DNA of 19,389 bases from an uncultured Ruminococcus sp. (GCA_902796505.1 CADBPA010000072.1:1-19389), one strand, 5' to 3'. Numbered from the stretch's first letter, positions 1-7,413 are shown. Made by a program: numbers and translations. The notes: a model not told the origin generated them from the sequence alone.

Positions 1-1178
1 AGACCGGGGCCGGGGAAGGGCTGACGGTAGACGAGATCGTGCGGAATGCCGAGTTTTTCGCCCAGCGCGCGCACCTCGTCCTTGAAAAGATCCCGGAGCG
101 GCTCGATAATGCCTTCAAAATCGATAATATCCGGCAGACCGCCGACGTTGTGGTGGCTCTTGATCACCGAAGCGTCGCCTTTTCCGCTCTCGATGACGTC
201 GGGGTAGATCGTCCCCTGAACGAGATAATCGAGTTTGCCGAGTTTTTTCGATTCGTCCTCGAATACCCGGATGAATTCTTCTCCGATGATCTGGCGCTTG
301 CGCTCCGGCTCGGTCACTCCGGCGAGCCTGCCGAGAAAACGCTCCTCTGCGTTGACGCGCACGAGCTTGATGCCGAACCGACCGCGGAAGATCCTCTCCA
401 CGCTGTCGCCCTCGTCCTTGCGCAGAAGTCCGTGATCGACGAAAACGCAGATCAGGTTCTCACCGATCGCCCGGTGCATCAGCACGGCGGCGACCGAGGA
501 ATCCACCCCTCCGGAAAGCGCGCAAAGCACGCGTTTGCCGGCGAGCTGTTCGCGGTATTTTTTCACCGACCGTTCGATGAAATCCTCCATCCGCCAATCG
601 GCTTTGCAGCCGCAGATGCGGAAGAGGAAATTGGAAAGGATCTGTTTGCCGTATTCGGTATGCGTCACTTCCGGGTGGAACTGAACGCCGTAAAGCTTCT
701 TTTCGTCGTTTGCCATCGCGGCGGCAGGGCATTTGTCGGTCGTCGCGATCACCGAAAATCCCTCCGGCACGCGGCTGATAAAATCGGTGTGGCTCATCCA
801 GCAGACCGACTGCTCCGGCAGACCTTCAAACAGCGGGGAAGGGCTGACCTTCAGCAGGATCTTTCCGTATTCTCCCGCGCTCCCCGCGGAGCGGATCTCG
901 CCGCCCGCCATATACGCCATCAGCTGATCGCCGTAGCAGATGCCGAGTACCGGAATGCCGAGCGAGAGGACGGCGGGATCGTAATGCGGCGATTTTTCGT
1001 CGTAAACGCTGTTCGGACCGCCGGTGAAAATGATACCGGTATATCCCTCCGCCGAGATCTGCTGCGGCGTGATCTTGTTGTAGGGGCGGACTTCGGCGTA
1101 TACGTGCTGATCGCGCACGCGGCGTGCGATCAGTTGATCGTACTGCCCGCCGAAATCGAGAACAAGGATCTTATCCAT
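1..1178 (-). CDS. guaA: GMP synthase (glutamine-hydrolysing), 3' end outside window
   Basis: Amidates XMP to GMP with glutamine and ATP, the last step of guanine nucleotide synthesis in the cytosol. Translating the minus strand from 1178 gives 392 codons still open at the left edge; complete enzymes have about 510 residues. The N-terminal class I glutamine amidotransferase domain shows LDFGGQYDQLIARRVR at the start, nucleophile C81 in GICYGDQ (usually GICYGMQ), and H168/E170 in QFHPEVTHTEYG. The ATP pyrophosphatase loop SGGVDSS lies at 222-228, and the last visible residues, RQPFPGPG, are the conserved C-terminal-domain motif. The start at 1178 is set by AAGGAG at 1188-1193. It is divergent from the thioesterase and unrelated to the microcompartment genes. 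Family assignment is very secure. Confidence 0.97.
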   Translation of the reverse strand, partial: MDKILVLDFGGQYDQLIARRVRDQHVYAEVRPYNKITPQQISAEGYTGIIFTGGPNSVYDEKSPHYDPAVLSLGIPVLGICYGDQLMAYMAGGEIRSAGSAGEYGKILLKVSPSPLFEGLPEQSVCWMSHTDFISRVPEGFSVIATTDKCPAAAMANDEKKLYGVQFHPEVTHTEYGKQILSNFLFRICGCKADWRMEDFIERSVKKYREQLAGKRVLCALSGGVDSSVAAVLMHRAIGENLICVFVDHGLLRKDEGDSVERIFRGRFGIKLVRVNAEERFLGRLAGVTEPERKRQIIGEEFIRVFEDESKKLGKLDYLVQGTIYPDVIESGKGDASVIKSHHNVGGLPDIIDFEGIIEPLRDLFKDEVRALGEKLGIPHDLVYRQPFPGPG

Positions 1179-1316
1179 AAGAAAATTCTCCTTATTGCAA
1201 AGAATGATTTACATTTTGATGATTCTTTTACCGAAAACGCCCTGCCGGAGATCTCTTCTTTTTCTCTTTTTCTTGCGGAAAGAAGGACGGATCTTCCCGA
1301 TCGGCGCCGCGTTTTC
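1179..1316 (-). promoter_or_regulatory. Structured leader of guaA
   Basis: The guaA promoter puts transcription start near 1317, leaving about 138 nt before the ATG. GAAAACGC (1233-1240) is perfectly complementary to GCGTTTTC (1309-1316), so the 5' end of the transcript could close most of the leader. AAAGAAT (1199-1205) pairs with ATTCTTT (1222-1228) just upstream of the ribosome binding site. I do not see the conserved core of a guanine riboswitch. The pairings are seen in the sequence; a regulatory role is inferred. Confidence 0.4.
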
Positions 1317-1323
1317 TCCATCT

Positions 1324-1353
1324 ATTATACCATATCGGCGAAAGCCTTGTCAA
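1324..1353 (-). promoter_or_regulatory. guaA promoter (sigma-A type)
   Basis: On the minus strand, TTGACA (1348-1353) and TATAAT (1324-1329) are separated by 18 bp. Both hexamers are perfect. It lies back to back with the thioesterase promoter; the two -35 boxes are 46 bp apart. Confidence 0.85.
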
Positions 1354-1399
1354 GCCTTTTCGGGAAACTTCGGATGGAGCAAAGCGACGAAATTGGGGC

Positions 1400-1427
1400 T
1401 TGACAAATCCCGAAAAAGCGTTATAAT
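1400..1427 (+). promoter_or_regulatory. Thioesterase promoter (sigma-A type)
   Basis: TTGACA at 1400-1405 and TATAAT at 1422-1427 with a 16 bp spacer. Predicted transcription start is near 1434, which matters for choosing the start codon of the following gene. Confidence 0.85.
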
Positions 1428-1442
1428 GAACAAGGAGATCGA

Positions 1443-1868
1443 ATGACGAAAGGAAGAATCCATATGATCAGCAAAGAAGAGGCGACCGCAAGATTTTCCG
1501 GAGATCGGTTTGCCGTCGGGCAGACCGGCATCGAGATCGAGCAGGTCGGCGACCATACCGCGCGCTGCGCCTTTACGATCGGTCCGCAGCATCTCAATCA
1601 GATCGGAACGGTGATGGGCGGCGCGATCTACACACTCGCCGATTTTGCCGTCGCCGTCGCCGCCAATTGCGAAAACGACAAGGAGGCGTCGGTCTCCCTG
1701 ACCGGCACCATCCATTATCTTTCGGTCGCCAAAGGAAGCCGGCTCATCGCCGAAGCTTCGCCGATCCGCCGGGGAAAGACGATCTCGGTCTATTCCGTCC
1801 GCGTCTCGGACGATCTCGGCACTGAGGTCGCCTACGCCGTTTTCGAGGATTTCACGAAGCGGCTCTGA
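1443..1868 (+). CDS. PaaI-family hotdog thioesterase
   Basis: Probable acyl-CoA thioesterase of the PaaI/YdiI hotdog-fold group; the natural acyl-CoA is not predictable. Reading from 1443 gives 141 residues, the usual size. The signature stretch HLNQIGTVMGGAIYTLADFA, with the catalytic-helix HxNxxG...GGAxxTLAD pattern, is around residues 54-73 and is followed by the typical central strand with TIHYLSVAKGSRL. Two starts compete. ATG 1443 has AAGGAG at 1432-1437, but that site overlaps the predicted transcription start near 1434. ATG 1464 (M8, MISKEEA) has AAAGGA at 1449-1454 and leaves a normal leader of about 30 nt, so the real protein may be 134 residues. It is a single-gene unit with its own promoter and terminator, so a link to the microcompartment is not indicated. 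Confidence 0.85.
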   Translation: MTKGRIHMISKEEATARFSGDRFAVGQTGIEIEQVGDHTARCAFTIGPQHLNQIGTVMGGAIYTLADFAVAVAANCENDKEASVSLTGTIHYLSVAKGSRLIAEASPIRRGKTISVYSVRVSDDLGTEVAYAVFEDFTKRL

Positions 1869-1949
1869 GTCTCTTTTCCTCTTTTTTCATCCATAATTAT
1901 AACGCTTTTTCTCCGACCGTTCCTCCGGCTCTTTTCGCCCGCCCCGTCG

Positions 1950-1980
1950 AGCGCTTTTCCGACCGGAGGGCGCTTTTTTG
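1950..1980 (+). terminator. Probable terminator after the thioesterase gene
   Basis: AGCGC (1950-1954) pairs with GCGCT (1970-1974). TCC/GGA inside the loop can add a short inner stem. A T-run at 1974-1979 follows. The stem is only moderately strong because of an internal loop, but it is the only such structure between the thioesterase stop and the ackA promoter. Confidence 0.55.
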
Positions 1981-2092
1981 TTCGTTTGGTCGTATTCCAC
2001 GAAAATTTTCCTCGTTTTTTCGTCAAATTGCACAGAGGCTTGCTCCCTCCTCTCGCCTCGATTTTTGGGCATAAAGCGGAAAAAGAAAAAGT
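1981..2092. other. AT-rich spacer, nothing coding seen
   Basis: The gap from 1869 to 2231 is about 360 nt. It holds the terminator at 1950-1980, this featureless T- and A-rich stretch, and then the promoter, operator-like repeat and leader hairpin of the microcompartment operon. Short open frames here have no codon bias or ribosome binding site worth calling. Confidence 0.6.
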
Positions 2093-2099
2093 TTAAGCA

Positions 2100-2119
2100 A
2101 ACACCTTGAAAAGGGTGTT
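2100..2119. promoter_or_regulatory. Inverted repeat over the -35 box of the BMC operon (operator candidate)
   Basis: AACACC (2100-2105) and GGTGTT (2114-2119) are perfect inverted arms separated by 8 bp that contain the -35 hexamer. This placement is typical of a repressor operator. I cannot name the regulator, and no regulator gene lies in the locus. The repeat does not fit the Rex or cre consensus. Confidence 0.5.
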
Positions 2120-2134
2120 ATTTTTTGATATAAT
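2106..2134 (+). promoter_or_regulatory. Main promoter of the microcompartment operon
   Basis: TTGAAA at 2106-2111 and TATAAT at 2129-2134 with a 17 bp spacer; predicted start near 2141, giving a leader of about 90 nt. It is the only strong promoter match I find before the long plus-strand gene run 2232-17090. Confidence 0.8.
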
Positions 2135-2154
2135 TGCAATCGGAAAAGATTGTT

Positions 2155-2185
2155 TTTCGGGCGCCCCGGAAAAGTCTGCCCGAAA
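2155..2185 (+). promoter_or_regulatory. Hairpin in the leader of the BMC operon
   Basis: TTTCGGGC (2155-2162) pairs perfectly with GCCCGAAA (2178-2185) across a 15 nt loop. TGTT/AACA can extend it with a bulge. No T-run follows, so it is not an intrinsic terminator. It lies just downstream of the predicted transcription start and could act as an mRNA-stabilising 5' stem, a protein-binding site or part of a leader switch. Confidence 0.5.
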
Positions 2186-2231
2186 CAGATTTGATTTTCA
2201 CTTTGTAATTCAATTCTCATGGAGGAAACAC

Positions 2232-3425
2232 ATGAAAATTCTCGTTGTCAATGCCGGAAGTTCTTCTTTGAAGTACCAGCTTTTTGACATGGACACAGGC
2301 GCTGTCCTTGCCAAAGGTCTGTGCGAAAAGATCGGCCTTACCGGCGCCATCACCCACAAGCGGCCGGGCAAGCCGAATTATTCGGCGGATTACCCGATGC
2401 CCACCCACAACGAAGCGATTGCTCTCGTTCTGAAACTGCTCACCGATCCGGAGCTCGGCGTCATCGCAAGCACCGATGAGATCACCGCGGTCGGTCACCG
2501 TTTCGCGCACGGCGGCAAGCTCACCAAGTCCTGCCTGCTCGGCGAGGACGAGATCGCCTATATCGAATCCATCGTTCCGATCAACCCGCTGCACGGTCCT
2601 CCCGCCCTCAAGGGCGTCGCCGCCTGCAAGCGCCTGATGCCGGATACCCCGATGGTGGGCGTGTTTGACACCTCGTTTTACAGCACCCTGGAGGAAGACG
2701 CCTATATCTACGCGCTTCCTTACGAATGGTATGAGAAGTACGGCGTCCGCCGTTACGGTTTCCACGGCACCTCGCATCGCTACGTCGCCGCAGAGGCGGC
2801 AAAGCTTGCCGGCAAGCCGATCGAAGAGCTGAAGATCGTCACCTGCCATATCGGTTCCGGCTCCTCCATCTCGGCGGTCAAGTACGGCAAAGCCGTCGAT
2901 ACCTCGATGGGCTTCACGCCGCAGGAAGGCATCCCGATGGGGACTCGCTGCGGCTCGATCGATCCCTCCATCATCCCCTATATGATCGAGCAGTCGGGCA
3001 TGAGTGCGGAAGAGATCAATAACGAAATGAACAAGCACTCCGGGCTTCTCGGCGTTTCCGGCGTATCCTCGGATGCCAGAGACGTCTGGGCGGCGGCGGA
3101 CGAAGGAAATCACCGCGCGAAGCTCGCGATGGATATCCTCGTTCACAACGCGAAGAAGATCATCGGCGGCTACGTTGCCGAGATGAACGGCATCGACGTT
3201 CTGGTCTTTACCGCCGGAATGGGCGAAAACGACGCGAGGATGCGCGAGCTTGTCGCCTCGGATATGGAATATCTCGGTATCGAATTCGACAAAGAGAAGA
3301 ACGCAAACTTCCGCCGCGGCGAGCCGAACGTCCTCTCGAAGGACGGCTCGAAGGTCAAGGTCTATATGATCCCGACCGACGAGGAATATATGATCGCCAA
3401 AGATACCGCCGACCTTGTCAAATAA
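2232..3425 (+). CDS. ackA: Acetate/propionate kinase of the microcompartment pathway
   Basis: Transfers phosphate from acyl-phosphate to ADP, giving ATP and a free acid. Start ATG 2232 is set by GGAGG at 2221-2225; the 397-residue product is of normal length. ASKHA-fold motifs are NAGSSSLKY (7-15), GHRFAHGG (88-95), FDTSFYSTL, RRYGFHGTSH, DTSMGFTPQEG and TAGMGENDAR. Two residues after the active-site R90 stands A92. Acetate kinases usually have valine here (Val93 of the Methanosarcina enzyme), while the propionate kinase TdcD has alanine, which enlarges the acyl pocket. As first gene of the operon, with PduL downstream, it probably converts propionyl-phosphate to propionate and supplies the ATP of the pathway. 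No encapsulation peptide is visible, so it may act in the cytosol. Kinase identity is certain; the propionate preference is inferred. Confidence 0.95.
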   Translation: MKILVVNAGSSSLKYQLFDMDTGAVLAKGLCEKIGLTGAITHKRPGKPNYSADYPMPTHNEAIALVLKLLTDPELGVIASTDEITAVGHRFAHGGKLTKSCLLGEDEIAYIESIVPINPLHGPPALKGVAACKRLMPDTPMVGVFDTSFYSTLEEDAYIYALPYEWYEKYGVRRYGFHGTSHRYVAAEAAKLAGKPIEELKIVTCHIGSGSSISAVKYGKAVDTSMGFTPQEGIPMGTRCGSIDPSIIPYMIEQSGMSAEEINNEMNKHSGLLGVSGVSSDARDVWAAADEGNHRAKLAMDILVHNAKKIIGGYVAEMNGIDVLVFTAGMGENDARMRELVASDMEYLGIEFDKEKNANFRRGEPNVLSKDGSKVKVYMIPTDEEYMIAKDTADLVK

Positions 3426-3442
3426 AGAAAGGATAAATGAAA

Positions 3443-4246
3443 ATGGCACAGTCTCCGTATGAAATCAAGAAAGAGATCGTAGACATCGGCAAGCGCATCT
3501 ACGACCACGGCTTTGTCGCCGCCAACGACGGCAACATTTCGGTCAAAGTCGGTCCGAACGAATTCTACTGCACTCCGACCGGCGTTTCCAAAGGCTATAT
3601 GACGCCGGATATGATCATCAAGATCGACGGCGAGGGAAGAAAGCTCGAAGGCCGTCTCAATCCCTCCTCCGAAATCAAAATGCATCTGCGCGTTTATAAA
3701 GAAAGACCGGACGTCAACGCCGTCGTTCACGCGCATCCCCCGGTCGCGACCGCGTTTACCGTCGCCGGCGTTCCGCTCGATCAGTACATCCTTCCCGAAG
3801 CGATCCTGACGATCGGCGCCGTTCCCACCTGCGATTACGGAACTCCCTCTACGATGGAGATCCCCGATTCGCTGATGCCCTATATTCAGAATCACGACGC
3901 CTTCCTGCTGAAAAACCACGGCGCTCTGACCGTCGGCAATACCCTGACGCGCGCCTGCTTTACGATGGAAGAGGTCGAATTCAACGCAAAGATCAACCTG
4001 TACGCCCGCCAGATCGGCGTCGGCGTCAACGCCAATATCGAGGAGATCCCCTGCGACCAGCTCATCAAGCTGATGGAACTGCGCAAGAAGATGGGACTGC
4101 CCGGAAAGCATCCCGGATGCCAGAAGTGCCCGAATCTCGGTACGGCAAACTGCCACTGCAAGTCCCACGAAGAGGCGCAGAAGGTTTCGGATGACGCGAT
4201 GGTCGCCGAGATCACCAAGCGCGTTCTCGCCGCCCTCGGTAAATAA
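3443..4246 (+). CDS. Class II aldolase (L-fuculose/rhamnulose-phosphate type) with C-terminal encapsulation peptide
   Basis: Zinc-dependent retro-aldol cleavage of a deoxyketose 1-phosphate to DHAP and L-lactaldehyde. I prefer ATG 3443 (267 residues) over ATG 3437, because AAAGGA at 3428-3433 is only 3 nt from the latter and 9 nt from the former. From 3443: NDGNIS (28-33), E77 in PSSEIKMH (acid/base), zinc ligands H96 and H98 in HAHPP, and H159 in KNHGALT. After the aldolase domain comes a cysteine cluster, C226/C229/C237/C239 (CX2CX7CXC), in a linker. The last roughly 18 residues, DDAMVAEITKRVLAALGK, look like an amphipathic encapsulation helix. FucA itself has about 215 residues, so the cluster and tail are additions. 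This gene separates aldolase-containing (GRM5-like) loci from choline-type ones. Choice of fuculose versus rhamnulose phosphate is not decidable here. Confidence 0.9.
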   Translation: MAQSPYEIKKEIVDIGKRIYDHGFVAANDGNISVKVGPNEFYCTPTGVSKGYMTPDMIIKIDGEGRKLEGRLNPSSEIKMHLRVYKERPDVNAVVHAHPPVATAFTVAGVPLDQYILPEAILTIGAVPTCDYGTPSTMEIPDSLMPYIQNHDAFLLKNHGALTVGNTLTRACFTMEEVEFNAKINLYARQIGVGVNANIEEIPCDQLIKLMELRKKMGLPGKHPGCQKCPNLGTANCHCKSHEEAQKVSDDAMVAEITKRVLAALGK

Positions 4247-4272
4247 GTTTTCACAAAGAAAGGATATCCGAA

Positions 4273-5730
4273 ATGGCTATCAACTGGACAGAAGCGAAGA
4301 TCGCGGAAGTCGTTGCGAAGGTACTTTCCGAGGTAAACGGGCAGGGCCCTGCCGGAGACCGCAACTGGAGCGGCTCTCAGTTTCACGGCAGAAAACTGAT
4401 CGGCGTCTACGAAACGATGGAAGAGGCGATCGAGGCGGCAAGCGCCGGATACGCCGCCATCCGCTCGATGAGCGTCGCCGAGAGGGAGAAGATCATCTCC
4501 TCGATCCGTTCCTACTGCCGCGCCGAAGCGCATATTATGGCGGAGCTCGGCGTCGCGGAAACGAAGATGGGGCGCGTCGAGCATAAGACCGCCAAGCACA
4601 TCCTCGTCGCGGACAAAACGCCCGGCACCGAGGACATCGTCGCCGAGGCAAAGACCGGTGACTGCGGTCTGACGCTGACCGAGCGCGCGCCGTTCGGCGT
4701 CGTCGGCGCGATCACCCCGTCCACCAACCCTTCCGAAACCGTGATCTGTAATTCCATGGGAATGATCGCCGCCGGAAACGGCGTCGTCTTCAATCCCCAC
4801 CCCGGCGCGATCGCCACGTCCAACTACGCGGTCGATCTCGTCAACCGCGCGGTCTACGCCGCCGGCGGCCCGAAGGTGCTCGTCGCCTCGGTCATCAAGC
4901 CGACGCTTGCGACCGCCGACGTCATGTATAAACATCCCGCCATCCGTCTCCTCGTCTGCACCGGCGGCCCCGGCGTCGTCCGCGCCGTTCTTTCCTCCGG
5001 CAAAAAAGCGATCGGAGCGGGTGCCGGCAATCCCCCCGTCATCGTGGACGATACCGCCGATATCGAAAAGGCGGCGAAGGACATCATCGACGGATGCACC
5101 TTCGATAACAACCTCCCCTGCATCGCCGAAAAAGAAGTGTTCGTTTTCGAGAACGTCGCGGATCGGCTGATCTCCGGAATGCTCAAAAACGGCTGCGTGA
5201 TGCTCACCCGCGAGCAGGCGGACGCGCTTGCGAAGATCGTCGTCGTGGAAAAGACCGATCCCAAGACCGGCGCGGTCAAAAAGATGGTCAACCGCGACTG
5301 CGTCGGGCGGGACTGCCGCGTCATTCTCGAAATGATCGGAATGCACGTCGGGCCGGAGATCCGCTGCGCGATCGCCGAGGTCCCCTTTGAGCATACCTTC
5401 ATTCAGACCGAACTGATGATGCCGATCCTCGGCATCGTCCGCGTGAAGAATATCGACGAGGCGATCGAGCTTGCCTGCAAGGCCGAACACGGCAACCGCC
5501 ATTCGGCGCATATGCACTCGAAAAATATCGACAACCTCTCGCGCTTCGCGAAGGCGGTCGAGACCACGATCTTCGTCAAGAACGCTCCTTCCTACGCCGG
5601 TATCGGCTTCGGCGGAGAAGGGCATACCACCTTTACCATCGCCGGGCCGACCGGCGAGGGCATCACCTCCGCGAAGAGTTTCACAAGACTTCGCCGCTGT
5701 GTGATGACCGATCATTTCCGCATTATATAA
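4273..5730 (+). CDS. CoA-acylating propionaldehyde dehydrogenase (PduP/EutE family)
   Basis: Oxidises propionaldehyde with NAD+ and CoA to propionyl-CoA inside the organelle. The protein has 485 residues, the normal PduP/EutE range. Residues 2-21 (INWTEAKIAEVVAKVLSEV) form an amphipathic N-terminal encapsulation helix followed by a Gly/Pro linker. The Rossmann region carries ITPSTNPSET (147-156) and CTGGPGVV (229-236). The nucleophile is C283 in NNLPCIAEKE. C-terminal motifs GFGGEGHTTFTIAGPTGEG and the RRCVM tail are typical. Start ATG 4273 follows AAAGGA with a 9 nt gap. It lies between the aldolase and the alcohol dehydrogenase, all three with targeting helices, which fits co-packaging. The NADH it makes must be recycled in the lumen by the neighbouring alcohol dehydrogenase. 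Confidence 0.95.
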   Translation: MAINWTEAKIAEVVAKVLSEVNGQGPAGDRNWSGSQFHGRKLIGVYETMEEAIEAASAGYAAIRSMSVAEREKIISSIRSYCRAEAHIMAELGVAETKMGRVEHKTAKHILVADKTPGTEDIVAEAKTGDCGLTLTERAPFGVVGAITPSTNPSETVICNSMGMIAAGNGVVFNPHPGAIATSNYAVDLVNRAVYAAGGPKVLVASVIKPTLATADVMYKHPAIRLLVCTGGPGVVRAVLSSGKKAIGAGAGNPPVIVDDTADIEKAAKDIIDGCTFDNNLPCIAEKEVFVFENVADRLISGMLKNGCVMLTREQADALAKIVVVEKTDPKTGAVKKMVNRDCVGRDCRVILEMIGMHVGPEIRCAIAEVPFEHTFIQTELMMPILGIVRVKNIDEAIELACKAEHGNRHSAHMHSKNIDNLSRFAKAVETTIFVKNAPSYAGIGFGGEGHTTFTIAGPTGEGITSAKSFTRLRRCVMTDHFRII

Positions 5731-5744
5731 GAAAGGACAGAAAA

Positions 5745-6974
5745 ATGGAACTTTCTTCCGCACAAGTCGAAAAGATCGTCCGTCAGGTCCTTGCCGGCAT
5801 GGGCGCGACCTCCGCGCCGCAGTCCGCGGTCTATCCCGCGACTCTGCCCAAGACCGCGCACGTGGCGATGCTGACCGACAAACAGAAATTTGAAGTCAAG
5901 GAGATCCCGATCCCCGAACTGACCGACGACGATATTCTCGTCAAGGTCGAAGGCGCGGGCGTCTGCGGAACCGACGTGCACGAATGGCGCATGGATCCCT
6001 TCGGGCTGATCCCGGTCGTCCTCGGACACGAAGGTACCGGCGAGGTCGTCTACCTCGGCAAGAACGTCAAATGCGATACCGCCGGAAAGCCGCTGAAGGT
6101 CGGCGACAAGATCGTCACCTCGGTCATCAGCTGCGGCGACTGCTACGTCTGCCGTATGGTCCCCGGCCGCACCAACCTCTGCGACAATCAGGGCGTGTTC
6201 GGTCTGATCGGCGATAAGCGCGGCACCGCCGAGGGCAACCGCGTCAACGGCTGGTTTGCCGACTATATGCTGATCCGCGGCGAGGGAACGACCTATTTTC
6301 AGGTCAACGATCTCGATCTCAAGCAGAGAATGCTTCTCGAACTCGCCACCGTCTGCGTCCACGCGCTCGAGCGCGGGCAGAGCACCGGGCTGATCAACTT
6401 CGGCTCGAAGGTCCTCCTGCAGGGCTGCGGCCCCGTCGGGCTGACGATGCTCGCCGTTCTCCGCGCCGCCGGCGTCAACCATATCATCGCGATCGACGGA
6501 AACGAGGACCGTCTGAAGGTCGCCGAAAAGCTCGGCGCCAAGACCACGATCTGCTTCCGCCGCCCGGATGAGGACACCCTCGAAAAGCGCGTTGCCAAGG
6601 TCAAAGCGGTCGCCAACGGCGTCGGCGTCGATTTCGCATATCAGTGCACCGGCGCACCTGCCGCTGCCGCCGATATTTACAGCTACATCCGCCGCGGCGG
6701 CGGAATGTGCGAGATGGGCTTCTTCGTCAACAACGGCGAGTATTCCATCAATCCGCATCTCGCTATGTGTAACAAAGAGATCACGATCGTCGGCTCGTGG
6801 GATTACTCCGCCGAGGACTATCCCAAGACGATGGCGTTCCTCAAGCAGTGCCGCGAGATGAACATTCCGATCGAGGATCTCATCACCCATTCCTTCCCGC
6901 TTGAAGAAATGAACGAAGCGATGCAGACCAACGTTGCGCAGAAGGGCATCAAGATCTGCTATATCGCGAAATAA
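5745..6974 (+). CDS. Zinc-dependent medium-chain alcohol dehydrogenase with N-terminal encapsulation peptide
   Basis: NAD(H)-linked reduction of propionaldehyde to propanol, and possibly lactaldehyde to 1,2-propanediol, recycling NADH. The 409-residue protein starts with a BMC-type helix, ELSSAQVEKIVRQVLAGM (2-19), and a linker to about residue 36. The catalytic zinc motif follows: C74 in GVCGTD, H95 and E96 in GHEGTGE. Structural zinc cysteines are C130, C133, C136 and C146. The nucleotide-binding loop GCGPVG is at 227-232 with an acidic residue at the end of the next strand (D251). Classic Pdu operons use the iron-type PduQ instead, so this is a different fold for the same job. Start ATG 5745 is 14 nt after the aldehyde dehydrogenase stop with AAAGGA in between. 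Which aldehyde it prefers cannot be read from the sequence. Confidence 0.92.
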   Translation: MELSSAQVEKIVRQVLAGMGATSAPQSAVYPATLPKTAHVAMLTDKQKFEVKEIPIPELTDDDILVKVEGAGVCGTDVHEWRMDPFGLIPVVLGHEGTGEVVYLGKNVKCDTAGKPLKVGDKIVTSVISCGDCYVCRMVPGRTNLCDNQGVFGLIGDKRGTAEGNRVNGWFADYMLIRGEGTTYFQVNDLDLKQRMLLELATVCVHALERGQSTGLINFGSKVLLQGCGPVGLTMLAVLRAAGVNHIIAIDGNEDRLKVAEKLGAKTTICFRRPDEDTLEKRVAKVKAVANGVGVDFAYQCTGAPAAAADIYSYIRRGGGMCEMGFFVNNGEYSINPHLAMCNKEITIVGSWDYSAEDYPKTMAFLKQCREMNIPIEDLITHSFPLEEMNEAMQTNVAQKGIKICYIAK

Positions 6975-6998
6975 TTCCGAAAGAAAGAGAGAACGTCT

Positions 6999-7388
6999 AT
7001 GGCAGCGCTCGGTATGATCGAGGTATACGGCTTTGCAACGGCGATCGTCGTTGCCGACGCGGTCGCGAAAGCGGCGGACGTGGAAGTCGTCGCCATTGAC
7101 CGGAACAAACCCGCAAATGCCGATCAGTGCAGAGTTCCTCTCGTGATGATCGTCAAATTTGAGGGAGATCCCGCCGCCGTGCAGGCGGCGCATGACGCGG
7201 GCGTCCGCGTCGCGCAGGAGCGTGAGCTTTTCATCACCTCCAAGATCAATACAGGTCTCGATCCCGGCGTCGAATGGTTCGCTCATCTCTCGGCGCTCGG
7301 CAGAGATAAACTCCGCACCCCGGCGAAGTATCCCCCGGATATCCCCGGCCCGGATGCCGCCCCGGAACAGAACGAACAAACAAAATAA
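6999..7388 (+). CDS. BMC-H shell protein with inserted pore loop and Pro-rich tail
   Basis: Single BMC domain (about residues 2-95), 129 residues in all, longer than the usual 90-100. It starts MAALGMIEVYGFATAIVVADAV, the standard first strand and helix. At the pore, where its sisters have KIGSG, it has a longer loop, DRNKPANADQCRVPLVM, with a single cysteine (C44). The tail from about 105 is proline- and acid-rich and probably disordered. The inserted cysteine loop recalls GrpU, a BMC-H protein of glycyl-radical microcompartments known to hold an iron-sulfur cluster at the hexamer pore. I cannot confirm homology from memory. The upstream Shine-Dalgarno is weak (AAAGAGAG). It is first of a cluster of four BMC-H genes. 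Confidence 0.88.
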   Translation: MAALGMIEVYGFATAIVVADAVAKAADVEVVAIDRNKPANADQCRVPLVMIVKFEGDPAAVQAAHDAGVRVAQERELFITSKINTGLDPGVEWFAHLSALGRDKLRTPAKYPPDIPGPDAAPEQNEQTK

Positions 7389-7413
7389 ATTTATTTCATA
7401 AGGAGAAACAATT

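Noticed and set aside
39..1403. Plus-strand open frame of 454 codons at the left edge
   Set aside because: It is the antisense shadow of guaA, whose motifs, start and promoter are all clear on the minus strand.
2106..2231. Upstream extension of the acetate kinase reading frame
   Set aside because: It would begin at the -35 box and run through the promoter; the conserved N-terminus MKILVVNAGSSS begins at ATG 2232 with a good ribosome binding site.
3892..5763. Long minus-strand open frame of more than 600 codons opposite the aldolase and aldehyde dehydrogenase
   Set aside because: The plus strand encodes recognisable enzymes with catalytic motifs; the antisense frame has no family features and is kept open by the GC-rich codon pattern. 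The same applies to minus-strand frames at 2217-3449, 5712-7487, 9235-10947, 11533-13971 and 14154-14891.
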